Below, piece by piece: positions 1 to 7,598 of a stretch of DNA of 64,000 nucleotides. Source of the DNA: an uncultured bacterium (GTDB lineage Bacteria; Bacillota; Clostridia; Lachnospirales; Lachnospiraceae); NCBI GenBank assembly GCA_947381965.1, contig CANCXX010000001.1:1-64000 (forward strand), read 5' to 3'. Under the pieces are notes generated by a model. That model was given only the letters and a program-made list of their open reading frames with translations. It ran no database searches and had not been told where the DNA came from. The translations under genes were made by a program, and so were the position numbers. Within the stretch, counting starts at the first letter, position 1. Each line of letters starts with the position of its first letter.

Positions 1-933
1 ATACGGCAATGGTTTGCCCAGTCCGCTGACGAAGAGGGTGAACTGATCAGGGTCTTTTTGACTTTCGCGGAACAATATACCTATCTGATTCACTATAATG
101 GCAATACCTTTGACCTCCCATTTATTAAACAAAAAGCAGCAAAATATGGATTTGTCTGTAACTTTGACCAGATGGAGGGATTGGATATCTACCGCCGGAT
201 TGCCCCATATAAGAATTTTCTGAAAATTTCTGACTGCAAGCTGAAAACAATAGAGGAATTTTTAGAGATAGGACGCGAAGATACATACAATGGAGGAGAG
301 CTGATCAAGGTTTATAAGGAATTTACCTTTTCCCACGACTATCGTCTATATCATACGCTGCTTCTTCACAACTCGGAAGATATGAAAGGAATGTTGGAAA
401 GTCTCCCCATTCTTGCCTACTATGATTTATTTAATAACAGTGTAAAAGCCTGCAAGGTACAGGCCAACTATTATAATGATATTCATGGTATTCCAAGAAA
501 AGAACTTGTTCTCCAGCTGGTATTCCCCTCATTTCTTCCCAAACCAGTCTCTTTTATGGGGAGGGGGTGCCACTTTAAAGGAGAAGGCCACGAGGGAACT
601 TTAATCGTCCCCATATATGAAGAAGAGCTGAAATATTTTTACGCAAATTACAAGGACTATTATTATCTTCCTACAGAGGATATGGCGCTTCATAAATCTA
701 TAGCTTCCTTTGTAGATAAAGATTACCGTCAGCAGGCAACCGCTGCCAACTGCTATACAAGAAAGTTCTCCTGCTATCTTCCCCAGTGGAATGTACTTAC
801 TGTGCCTTTTTTTAAACGGGATTATAAAAGTAAGGATTTGTTTTTTGAGCTTACTGATGACATTAAGAAAAACAGACAACTTTTTTCGGACTATGCAAGC
901 CATGTGCTTAACGCCATGGCCTTACAGGATTAA
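1..933 (+). CDS. Ribonuclease H-like (YprB-type) exonuclease domain protein, 5' end missing
   Basis: The reading frame is open from base 1, so the gene begins upstream of the window; a TTG at 58 is in frame but internal. The visible 310 residues include HYNGNTFDLPFI, the typical core of the RNase H-like / DEDD-fold exonuclease domain of YprB-type proteins, and a later EDMKGMLESLPILAYYDLF stretch that closes that domain. The rest (about 150 residues) is a less conserved C-terminal part. YprB-family proteins are predicted nucleases of unknown substrate. It ends before a strong hairpin terminator and converges on cheR. The family call is good; the biochemical role is inferred only. Confidence 0.75.
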   Translation: MRQWFAQSADEEGELIRVFLTFAEQYTYLIHYNGNTFDLPFIKQKAAKYGFVCNFDQMEGLDIYRRIAPYKNFLKISDCKLKTIEEFLEIGREDTYNGGELIKVYKEFTFSHDYRLYHTLLLHNSEDMKGMLESLPILAYYDLFNNSVKACKVQANYYNDIHGIPRKELVLQLVFPSFLPKPVSFMGRGCHFKGEGHEGTLIVPIYEEELKYFYANYKDYYYLPTEDMALHKSIASFVDKDYRQQATAANCYTRKFSCYLPQWNVLTVPFFKRDYKSKDLFFELTDDIKKNRQLFSDYASHVLNAMALQD

Positions 934-975
934 AGAGTACCTACGCAGAAGTGAATTTCAAATATACAAAATGAA

Positions 976-1015
976 GGCAGAGAAGAAACTTCTCTGCCCA
1001 ACTTTTTATTTTTCA
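976..1015 (+). terminator. Rho-independent terminator of the YprB-like gene
   Basis: Perfect 10-bp inverted repeat GGCAGAGAAG / CTTCTCTGCC with a 3-nt AAA loop at 976-998, followed by a T-rich tract. It lies between the convergent YprB-like and cheR genes and could act in both directions. Confidence 0.85.
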
Positions 1016-1788
1016 GGACGTTCATAATAAAAGGAATTTTTCCTCTCATATCCTATCTCTTTATGATTGATAATCTGCTCTGTGCTTCCAATAAACAGAA
1101 CGCCTCCTGGCGCAAGAGACTGATAAAACTTTTTAAATACCTCGTCTTTTGCTTCCTCTGTAAAATAAATCAGCACATTACGGCAAACAATCATATGATA
1201 TCCCTTGGCATAATTATTTTCAAGAAGATTGTGCTCCTTAAACTCCACCCTTGATTTAATATCGTTAGATATTTGGTATGACAATCCAATTTTTGTAAAA
1301 TATTTTTTCTTTAAATCATCCGGAACTGCTGCAATACTCTTTTCACTATATAGACCAACCTTTGCCTTTGCAATAACCTGCTTATCCAAATCTGTCGCAG
1401 TAATACGAATCAGATTAAGCGGAATATGTCTGGACAACGCCATCACAAGAGAATATGGTTCATCTCCTGTAGAACAGGCAGCGCTCCATATTTTCAGACT
1501 CTTGCCAAATTTACCAATAAGTTCCGGTATAATCTGTTTTTCCATTACCCTCCACTGGTCAGGATTTCTGTAAAATTCCGACACATTAATAGTAAGATAA
1601 TTCACAAATTCCTCAAATCTGGCCTTATCTGTTTTAAGAACATGCACGTAGTCTTCATAGCCTTTAATACCATGCTTGGTAATCAACGCGTCAATCCGCC
1701 GCTTCATCTGCCGTTCTTTATAACTGTTTAAGTCTATTTTGGTAAGTGCGAGCACAGCGCTCTTAAACTTTTCATAATCATAAGCCAT
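1006..1788 (-). CDS. cheR: CheR-type SAM-dependent methyltransferase
   Basis: Predicted protein-glutamate O-methyltransferase (260 residues) that would methylate chemoreceptor glutamates using S-adenosylmethionine in the cytoplasm. The N-terminal helical domain (about residues 1-75, basic, KERQMKRRIDALI) is typical of CheR and precedes the methyltransferase fold with SAACSTGDEPYS (SAM-binding) and CRNVLIYF. The start at 1788 is preferred over an in-frame upstream start at 1839, which would overlap the S1 gene; MAYDYEKF is preceded by a G-rich site. It is the last gene of the cmk-ispH-S1 run. No other chemotaxis gene is visible, so it may be an orphan CheR acting on a different receptor or flagellar system. 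Confidence 0.85.
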   Translation of the reverse strand: MAYDYEKFKSAVLALTKIDLNSYKERQMKRRIDALITKHGIKGYEDYVHVLKTDKARFEEFVNYLTINVSEFYRNPDQWRVMEKQIIPELIGKFGKSLKIWSAACSTGDEPYSLVMALSRHIPLNLIRITATDLDKQVIAKAKVGLYSEKSIAAVPDDLKKKYFTKIGLSYQISNDIKSRVEFKEHNLLENNYAKGYHMIVCRNVLIYFTEEAKDEVFKKFYQSLAPGGVLFIGSTEQIINHKEIGYERKNSFYYERPEK

Positions 1789-1819
1789 AACCAAATCCCC
1801 GCCCCAGGATATTTTATTT

Positions 1820-2944
1820 TTAAGCTTCTTCTGCTGCAATCACTTCATCAATATCAACAGAAACCGCGTCTCCCTGCTCTGCCGCAGACTCTGCTGACAA
1901 AAGCGCTTTGATACTTAAGCTGATCTTCTTATCATTGCTGTTAAAATCTACTACCTTAGCTGTTACTTCCTCGCCAACTTTAAGAACATCCGCCGGTTTT
2001 TCAATATGCTCTCTGGATATCTGGGATACGTGAAGCAAGGCATCCACACCTGGTTCTAATTCTATAAACGCGCCAAAGTCTGTCATTCTTGCTACTCTTC
2101 CGGTCACCTCTGTTCCCACTGAGTATTTTTCATCCGCATTCTTCCAGGGATTAGCATCCTCAAACTTAAGACTTAAGGCAATCTTGGTACCGGAAATTTC
2201 TTTAATAAATGTTTTAACCTTATCCCCAACTTTAAATACCTTTCTGGGGTTTTCCACACGTCCCCAGGACATTTCTGAAATATGAAGGAGACCATCTGCT
2301 CCGCCAATATCAATAAACGCGCCAAAATCAGTTACATTCTTCACAACGCCCTCTACTACGTCGCCAACCTGAATGCTTTCAAGCAGCTTTCTCTGCATTT
2401 CTGCCTTTTCCGCTACCAGTAACTGCTTGCGGTCCCCAATATATCTTCTTCTCTTGGGATTATATTCACTTATTACAAACTGAACCTCCTGACCAGCATA
2501 TTTGGTAAGGTCCTTTTCAAACACATCTGAAACAAGGCTGGCAGGAATAAAGATACGCACCTCATCTATAACAACGCTTAATCCGCCGTCAAGCACCTGT
2601 GCCACTTTTGCCGTAAGCACTTCCTTGTTATTATAGGCCTCCTCTATTCTCTTATTTCCACGATCAGCAGCCAGTCTCTTATAGGTCAGGATAACCTGTC
2701 CCTCCCCGTCATTAACTTTAAGGACTTTAACTTCCATGGTGTCACCCGGTTTCGCTACAGTTGTAAGGTCCACATTGGGTTCGTTGGTATATTCGTTTCT
2801 GGTTAAAATACCATCAGATTTATAGCCGATGTTAAGAATAATCTCTTCCGGCTTAACATCAATGACCGTACCCTCAACTACCTCTCCTGTATGTATTGTC
2901 TTTAATGATTCTTCCAACATTTGTTCAAAAGTTAATTCTGACAT
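1820..2944 (-). CDS. S1 RNA-binding domain protein (ribosomal protein S1-like)
   Basis: A 374-residue protein made of four S1 (OB-fold) domains at roughly residues 15-85, 100-170, 190-260 and 275-350. The last two are the most canonical, with DFGAFIDIGGADGLLHISE and DFGAFIELEPGVDALLHVSQ. It probably binds mRNA on the 30S subunit or in other RNA transactions; four domains are fewer than the six of proteobacterial RpsA. The start at 2944 has a GAGGAGG site 9 nt upstream. That start lies inside ispH: the two genes overlap by 20 nt in different frames, whereas many Clostridia have a single fused IspH-S1 protein. The C-terminus is short and acidic. Confidence 0.9.
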   Translation of the reverse strand: MSELTFEQMLEESLKTIHTGEVVEGTVIDVKPEEIILNIGYKSDGILTRNEYTNEPNVDLTTVAKPGDTMEVKVLKVNDGEGQVILTYKRLAADRGNKRIEEAYNNKEVLTAKVAQVLDGGLSVVIDEVRIFIPASLVSDVFEKDLTKYAGQEVQFVISEYNPKRRRYIGDRKQLLVAEKAEMQRKLLESIQVGDVVEGVVKNVTDFGAFIDIGGADGLLHISEMSWGRVENPRKVFKVGDKVKTFIKEISGTKIALSLKFEDANPWKNADEKYSVGTEVTGRVARMTDFGAFIELEPGVDALLHVSQISREHIEKPADVLKVGEEVTAKVVDFNSNDKKISLSIKALLSAESAAEQGDAVSVDIDEVIAAEEA

Positions 2945-3773
2945 AATTTTGAACCTCCTCAATAATATTGTTTGGGGTGGAAGCCCCCGCGGTAATACCC
3001 ACCAGAGCAGCAGTTTTAGGCAGTTCTAAATGCAAATCTTCCAGTGTCTGTATAAAATAAGTGGCGTTGCATTTTTCCCTGCATATTTCGTACAGTTTCT
3101 GTGTATTGGAACTATGCCTGCCGCCTATTACTATCATTGCATCGACCTTGGCTGCAATCTGTGCAGCTTCCGTCTGTCGTTCTTCTGTCGCATTACAGAT
3201 AGTATTTACAACATTAACATTGTAACCTCTTTTTTGAAAAATTTCAACTAATTCTTGAAATTTGTTGTAGTTAAATGTCGTCTGGGATACAATGCACAAA
3301 GGTTTTTCCCCCGATCCCTTATAATTTTCAGCTTCCGTGACAGACTCAATCACCTCTGCCGGGGTATGTGACCAGCCTTTTATCCCCTCCACCTCCGGGT
3401 GTCCGGGATTTCCAATAATAACTATCTGCTTTCCTTCCCGGCTTTCCTTCTCCACAATCTTATGTATCCTTTGGACAAAGGGACAGGTGGCGTCAATACA
3501 TTCCAATCCGTTTGCCTCTATTAAATCATAAATCTTTTCAGGCACCCCATGGGAACGTATTACCACCGTTCCCTGTGTCAAATCTTCCAGCTCCTGTGGG
3601 CTGTCTATTACAGAAACACCTTTTTCCTTAAGATCCCTCACCACTTCTTCATTATGTATGATTGGACCATAAGTGTATATTTTCCTGCCGGTACCGGTCT
3701 GTTCATAAACCTTTTCCACTGCCCGTTTCACTCCAAAACAAAAACCGGCGCTTTTTGCAAGTAAAACCTCCAT
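2925..3773 (-). CDS. ispH: 4-hydroxy-3-methylbut-2-enyl diphosphate reductase
   Basis: Last enzyme of the MEP isoprenoid pathway: reduces HMBPP to IPP and DMAPP with a [4Fe-4S] cluster. The three cluster cysteines are visible in AGFCFGVKRAV near the N-terminus, DATCPFVQRIH in the middle and NTICNATEERQ near residue 190. SHGVPEKIYD and the C-terminal GITAGASTPNN are also family landmarks. At 282 residues it is full length. The start at 3773 (ATG) is chosen over an upstream TTG at 3797. It lies 31 bp after cmk and its 3' end overlaps the S1 gene by 20 nt, so S1 may be translated by coupled re-initiation. Confidence 0.95.
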   Translation of the reverse strand: MEVLLAKSAGFCFGVKRAVEKVYEQTGTGRKIYTYGPIIHNEEVVRDLKEKGVSVIDSPQELEDLTQGTVVIRSHGVPEKIYDLIEANGLECIDATCPFVQRIHKIVEKESREGKQIVIIGNPGHPEVEGIKGWSHTPAEVIESVTEAENYKGSGEKPLCIVSQTTFNYNKFQELVEIFQKRGYNVNVVNTICNATEERQTEAAQIAAKVDAMIVIGGRHSSNTQKLYEICREKCNATYFIQTLEDLHLELPKTAALVGITAGASTPNNIIEEVQNYVRINF

Positions 3774-3804
3774 ACGTTTCCAGCCTTTTCCTTCCAAGTG
3801 TCAG

Positions 3805-4482
3805 TTAATTAATTTTCGAAGTACTCTTTTCACATAATGTCATAATCTCATTTGCCACTTCGTCTATCGACATATAAGAGGAATCTATAAATACCGCATC
3901 CTCTGCTGGCTTTAATGGTGCAATTTTCCGGTTCATGTCCTGCTCATCACGTTTTATGATATCCTCCTCAATCTTTTGGATATCACATTCTTGTCCTTTA
4001 GCAGACAGCTCATCAAATCTCCGCTTTGCCCTGACACCTGCACTTGCCGTAAGAAATATCTTCACATCCGCTTCCGGCAGGACACAGGTCCCAATATCCC
4101 TTCCATCCATAACCACATTATTTTTCTCCGCAAGAGCCTTTTGCAGAGAAGTAAGCCGCAACCTGACCTTTGGATTTTTGCTGGTTAAAGATGCCATATT
4201 TCCCACCTCTTCCGTGCGCAGCACATCATTAACATTCTTTCCATTTAAAAAGACTGCCTGTTCCCCTTCCTCATAACAAATCGTTATGTCAGCTTCCATA
4301 CAGCTTTTTTCAACTGCTTTTGTATCTTCCGGGTCTATATGATTACAGAGCAAATAATATGCCATCGCACGGTACATCGCTCCTGTATCCACATAAATAA
4401 ATTCTTTTGCTTTTGCCACCTTCCGGGCAATGGTGCTTTTCCCTGCCCCTGCAGGGCCATCTATTGCAATCTGGTAACTCAT
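3805..4482 (-). CDS. cmk: Cytidylate kinase
   Basis: Phosphorylates CMP and dCMP to the diphosphates. The P-loop IDGPAGAGKST is at residues 6-16 and DGRDIGTCVLP is the nucleotide-monophosphate-binding segment conserved in Cmk; 225 residues is the normal length. The start at 4482 is favoured because AAAAGGA lies about 9 nt upstream, while the earlier in-frame ATG at 4491 directly abuts that site. First gene of the cmk-ispH-S1-cheR run, a common Clostridia order. A good promoter and a leader hairpin lie immediately upstream. Confidence 0.95.
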   Translation of the reverse strand: MSYQIAIDGPAGAGKSTIARKVAKAKEFIYVDTGAMYRAMAYYLLCNHIDPEDTKAVEKSCMEADITICYEEGEQAVFLNGKNVNDVLRTEEVGNMASLTSKNPKVRLRLTSLQKALAEKNNVVMDGRDIGTCVLPEADVKIFLTASAGVRAKRRFDELSAKGQECDIQKIEEDIIKRDEQDMNRKIAPLKPAEDAVFIDSSYMSIDEVANEIMTLCEKSTSKIN

Positions 4483-4505
4483 TTGTTTCATTCCTTTTCT
4501 GTTCG

Positions 4506-4540
4506 ATTCAGACACCCCCCACAGACCGGGCTGTCTGAAT
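4506..4540 (-). promoter_or_regulatory. Leader hairpin ahead of cmk
   Basis: Inverted repeat ATTCAGACA / TGTCTGAAT (9 bp arms, 17-nt loop) in the predicted 5' leader of the cmk transcript. The loop contains GGTCTGTGGGG in the minus-strand orientation, a string also present in the hairpin upstream of alaS (63314-63336). No T-tract follows, so it is not an ordinary terminator. Confidence 0.45.
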
Positions 4541-4579
4541 TATATTGTTTTAAATAATTTCCTTATATTATAATGCTTC

Positions 4580-4608
4580 ATCATAACACGAATTATAAAT
4601 TTTGCCAA
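4580..4608 (-). promoter_or_regulatory. Sigma-A type promoter for the cmk-ispH-S1-cheR run
   Basis: TTGGCA (-35, 4603-4608), 17-nt spacer and TATGAT (-10, 4580-4585), each one base from consensus. It sits exactly in the gap between the flavoprotein stop (4613) and cmk, giving a leader of about 90 nt. Confidence 0.65.
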
Positions 4609-4612
4609 GTAT

Positions 4613-5896
4613 TTATTCCTTATTTTCGGTCGCTGCACTGGTTCCTGCCAGATATCCGGTTGACCATGCTATCTGAAGATTAAACCCTCCCGTAAGGGCA
4701 TCCAGGTCCAAAACCTCTCCTGCAAAATAAAGCCCTTTAACTAATTTTGACTCCATCGTGGAAGGATTAATTTCTTTTACATGAACACCACCCTGGGTTA
4801 TAATTGCTTCCTTAAAATCTCTGGTTCCTGTCACTGTCAGGGTAAGCGCCTTCAGGCACTCAATTATCCTGCCCCTTTCCGCACGTGTAATCTCATTTAC
4901 CTGCTTTTGAGGCGATATACCGGATAAACGTATAATAACAGGAACCATTTTGGAAGGAAGCAGGCCATCCAGCGCATTTTTAAACTGTCGGTTTTTAATT
5001 TCATCAAAATCCCTCAGCAAACGCTTATCCAGCTGTTCTCTTGTAAGGGCAGGCTTTAAATCAATTAAAAGTTCCACCTGCATTCCATTATACTTTTTTG
5101 CATAATAACTGCTTGCGCTTAATATTAAGGGACCGCTGACTCCAAAATGGGTAAACAGCATCTCTCCGAACCCCTCATATATTTTTTTCTTTCCGTTTTT
5201 TATCACTACCGATACATTTTTAAGGGAAAGTCCCTGCATTTCCGTGCACCAGCTTTCTTTAATGGTAAAAGGCGCCAATGCCGGTTTGAGCTCTTTTATG
5301 CTGTGCCCTGCTTTTTCTGCCAGGCGGTAGCCATCCCCAGACGCCCCGGTAGCTTCATAAGACATACCTCCGGTGGCTACGATAACCCCATCCGCATCCA
5401 CCACTGTCCCATTTTTCAGCTTTACCCCCAAAACACGACTTTTTAATGCCGCTCTTTCTTTCTCCTCATCCCCATTGTTGTTTTCCATAAGAATTTCCGA
5501 AACCGGACTGTGCAGCCAAACCTTTACCCCTCTTTTCTCCATTTGCCTGTTTAATGCAGCAATCACATCAGAAGAATGGTCTGACATGGGAAATACCCTC
5601 TCTCCACGCTCCGTTTTCAGCCTACAACCTGCCTTTTCAAAAAAATTTATTACGGACTGATTATCCATGCAGTTAAAAGCGCTATATAAAAATTTACCAT
5701 TGCTTACTATATTATTAAAAAATTCTTCCCGGCTGCAGGCATTTGTCAAATTACATCTGCCTTTTCCTGTTATGTAAATCTTCTTTCCTGTTTTTTCATT
5801 CTGCTCAAGCAGTGTAACCAAAGCGCCCTGCCCAGCTGCCCCGACTGCCGCCATCATGCCGGCTGCCCCGCCGCCTATTACCACTATACGCTTCAT
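4613..5896 (-). CDS. HI0933/YhiN-family FAD-dependent flavoprotein
   Basis: A 427-residue predicted NAD(P)/FAD-dependent oxidoreductase of the HI0933-like (YhiN, 'aminoacetone oxidase family') group; the true substrate of most members is not known. The N-terminal dinucleotide-binding motif VVIGGGAAGMMAA is at residues 4-16, followed by TGKGRCNLTNA, a signature of this family. The C-terminal GLYFAGEVLDLDALTGGFN closes the FAD-binding fold. ATG at 5896 has an AGGAAGGA site. It follows the RpiR regulator by 44 bp and is probably co-transcribed with it. Confidence 0.9.
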   Translation of the reverse strand: MKRIVVIGGGAAGMMAAVGAAGQGALVTLLEQNEKTGKKIYITGKGRCNLTNACSREEFFNNIVSNGKFLYSAFNCMDNQSVINFFEKAGCRLKTERGERVFPMSDHSSDVIAALNRQMEKRGVKVWLHSPVSEILMENNNGDEEKERAALKSRVLGVKLKNGTVVDADGVIVATGGMSYEATGASGDGYRLAEKAGHSIKELKPALAPFTIKESWCTEMQGLSLKNVSVVIKNGKKKIYEGFGEMLFTHFGVSGPLILSASSYYAKKYNGMQVELLIDLKPALTREQLDKRLLRDFDEIKNRQFKNALDGLLPSKMVPVIIRLSGISPQKQVNEITRAERGRIIECLKALTLTVTGTRDFKEAIITQGGVHVKEINPSTMESKLVKGLYFAGEVLDLDALTGGFNLQIAWSTGYLAGTSAATENKE

Positions 5897-5940
5897 AAAT
5901 CTGTCCTTCCTTTATTCCACGACAATACCCAAAACAACTG

Positions 5941-6864
5941 CTATTGTCCTCTGGTTTGAGGATAGTGCAGCATAGGTTCTTCGTCAATAAAATTAATCTC
6001 ATCATTCAGATAAACCTGATAATTATTCCACACCATTTCCAGTGTTTCCAGGTTTTTTTTCACAGATTCCGGCTGTTTCAAGCATAAAGCAACCACCAGC
6101 GCATTAATTACGCTCAAAGGAGCTACCAGAGAATCCACAATCGAAACCATATCGCTTCTTGCCAGGAGATTACAGGAAGAATATAAATTCATTGGAGAAT
6201 GGATACTGTCTGTAATCGTTATCACCTTAGCATTTCTGTCATTGGCAAATTCCATTGCCTTTAGGGTCCGCATGGAATACCTTGGAAAGCTAATGCCAAT
6301 AACTGCATCCTGTTCTCCAATACGTATCATTTGTTCAAACATCTCCGTGACACTTGTTGTTTTAACAAGAACAATATTCCCCCGTATCATATTCAGATAA
6401 AAGTGCAGGAAATCCGCAAGAGGTTCACAGCTTCTTACCCCAACCAGATAAACCGTATCCGCCTCTAAAATCGTCTCTACCGCCGCCTCAAAAGCCGCTG
6501 CGTCCAGATTGACAATAGTATCCTGTATTTTTTCTATGTCCGCTGTAAGTACCGAATGAAGAATTTCCGATTGTGTGCTTTTTCCATATTTCGCCCCAAT
6601 TTTCTGAACAGAATTTAACTTATTTCTTACCCACTTTTCCAGCGCTTTCTGAAATTCCGGGTACCCCTCATAGCCAAGGGCAGAGGCAAACCGTACCACT
6701 GTGGACTCACTAACTCCCACTGTCTCCCCCAGCTTCGCCGCCGTCATAAACACAGCCTCTTCATAGTGGTCTGATATATAAGCTGCGATTGCTTTATGCC
6801 CTTTGCTCATCTTCATATATTTATCATTCATTCTGGTAATAATATCGTACTCCTGTTGCTCCAT
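5941..6864 (-). CDS. MurR/RpiR-family transcriptional regulator
   Basis: A 307-residue regulator with an N-terminal RpiR helix-turn-helix (about residues 20-75; LGETVGVSESTVVRFASALGY is the recognition region) and a C-terminal SIS sugar-phosphate-binding domain (about residues 120-270; VYLVGVRSCEPLADF and VIGISFPRYS). Such proteins sense phosphosugars and control sugar or amino-sugar use. The start at 6864 is chosen because the longer frame runs into the TetR gene; AGGAAA precedes it. It lies between tetR and the flavoprotein, so its target could be its own operon. The ligand cannot be deduced. Confidence 0.88.
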   Translation of the reverse strand: MEQQEYDIITRMNDKYMKMSKGHKAIAAYISDHYEEAVFMTAAKLGETVGVSESTVVRFASALGYEGYPEFQKALEKWVRNKLNSVQKIGAKYGKSTQSEILHSVLTADIEKIQDTIVNLDAAAFEAAVETILEADTVYLVGVRSCEPLADFLHFYLNMIRGNIVLVKTTSVTEMFEQMIRIGEQDAVIGISFPRYSMRTLKAMEFANDRNAKVITITDSIHSPMNLYSSCNLLARSDMVSIVDSLVAPLSVINALVVALCLKQPESVKKNLETLEMVWNNYQVYLNDEINFIDEEPMLHYPQTRGQ

Positions 6865-6892
6865 CTTTCCTGCCTTCCCAATTTCAAACACT

Positions 6893-7438
6893 TCATTTAA
6901 ATGAGTAATAAGATTCCTTAAGTACCTGCAAGGTTTCTGTTTCCGATAAATCATAATCACCAGTAATTGACATACAGGCAGCGCCATGAATAAATATCCA
7001 CATTTTCATAAACAGCTTACTGGCATCTTTGCACCCCTGGGACTTGGCCGCCTGAATTTCTTTGTTCACATATCCCCTGCTGCCATTTACAATGTCATAT
7101 TTACTTTTTCCAAACTGGTCTGATGACAGAAAAATAAATTCAAACAGCCTTTGATATTCACCTGCAAACTTTATGTACACCTGTCCAAGATTTACAAAAG
7201 GTGTCACTGTCTGCCGCCGAAACTTTCCATAATAATCCTGAAAAAAATCACATGTTTTTTCAAACAATTCTTCTGTCAGTTCCTCCATATTTTTATATAA
7301 GCGAAAAATCGGCTGGGTAGAGCATCCTGCCTTTGCCGCCAGTTTCCTGGCCGTAACCTGCCCAATGCCTTCTTCCTGCAAGATCGTAAATGCCGCCTGA
7401 ATTATGGTTTCTTTGGTGATGGTTTCTTTTCTTGCCAT
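6893..7438 (-). CDS. TetR/AcrR-family transcriptional regulator
   Basis: A 181-residue regulator with an N-terminal TetR DNA-binding domain (residues 1-50; ARKLAAKAGCSTQPIFRLYKNMEEL is the helix-turn-helix) and an all-helical C-terminal ligand domain with little conservation. ATG at 7438 has AAAGGGTG upstream. First gene of a tetR-rpiR-flavoprotein run. A promoter and a perfect small palindrome immediately upstream suggest autoregulation, as is usual for the family. The inducer is unknown. Confidence 0.88.
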   Translation of the reverse strand: MARKETITKETIIQAAFTILQEEGIGQVTARKLAAKAGCSTQPIFRLYKNMEELTEELFEKTCDFFQDYYGKFRRQTVTPFVNLGQVYIKFAGEYQRLFEFIFLSSDQFGKSKYDIVNGSRGYVNKEIQAAKSQGCKDASKLFMKMWIFIHGAACMSITGDYDLSETETLQVLKESYYSFK

Positions 7439-7459
7439 TATTATCACCCTTTCTTTTGT

Positions 7460-7473
7460 ATAACACATGTTAT
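7460..7473 (-). promoter_or_regulatory. Candidate TetR operator
   Basis: Perfect inverted repeat ATAACA-N2-TGTTAT directly downstream of the -10 box of the tetR promoter, so a bound repressor would block transcription start. Size and position fit TetR-type autoregulation; the assignment is an inference. Confidence 0.5.
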
Positions 7474-7474
7474 T

Positions 7475-7503
7475 ATCCTACAATGTTTTTCTTTCTCTGT
7501 CAA
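7475..7503 (-). promoter_or_regulatory. tetR promoter
   Basis: Perfect -35 TTGACA (7498-7503), 17-nt spacer, and TAGGAT (7475-7480) as -10 (4 of 6 consensus). The leader to the tetR ATG is about 30 nt. Confidence 0.6.
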
Positions 7504-7547
7504 CATATGACATTCATTTCAAACAACTCTCTAACTACAGAAATAAT

Positions 7548-7598
7548 AAAGGAAAAGAAAATGCGGCATCCATAAGTTGCCGCATTTTCTTTTCCTTT
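7548..7598 (-). terminator. Strong terminator after the wall amidase gene
   Basis: Perfect 21-bp inverted repeat with a 9-nt loop (arms 7548-7568 and 7578-7598) with a GC core TGCGGCA and flanking A/T tracts, giving a T-rich end on both strands. The right arm overlaps the first bases of the amidase stop codon (7597-7599). Confidence 0.85.
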
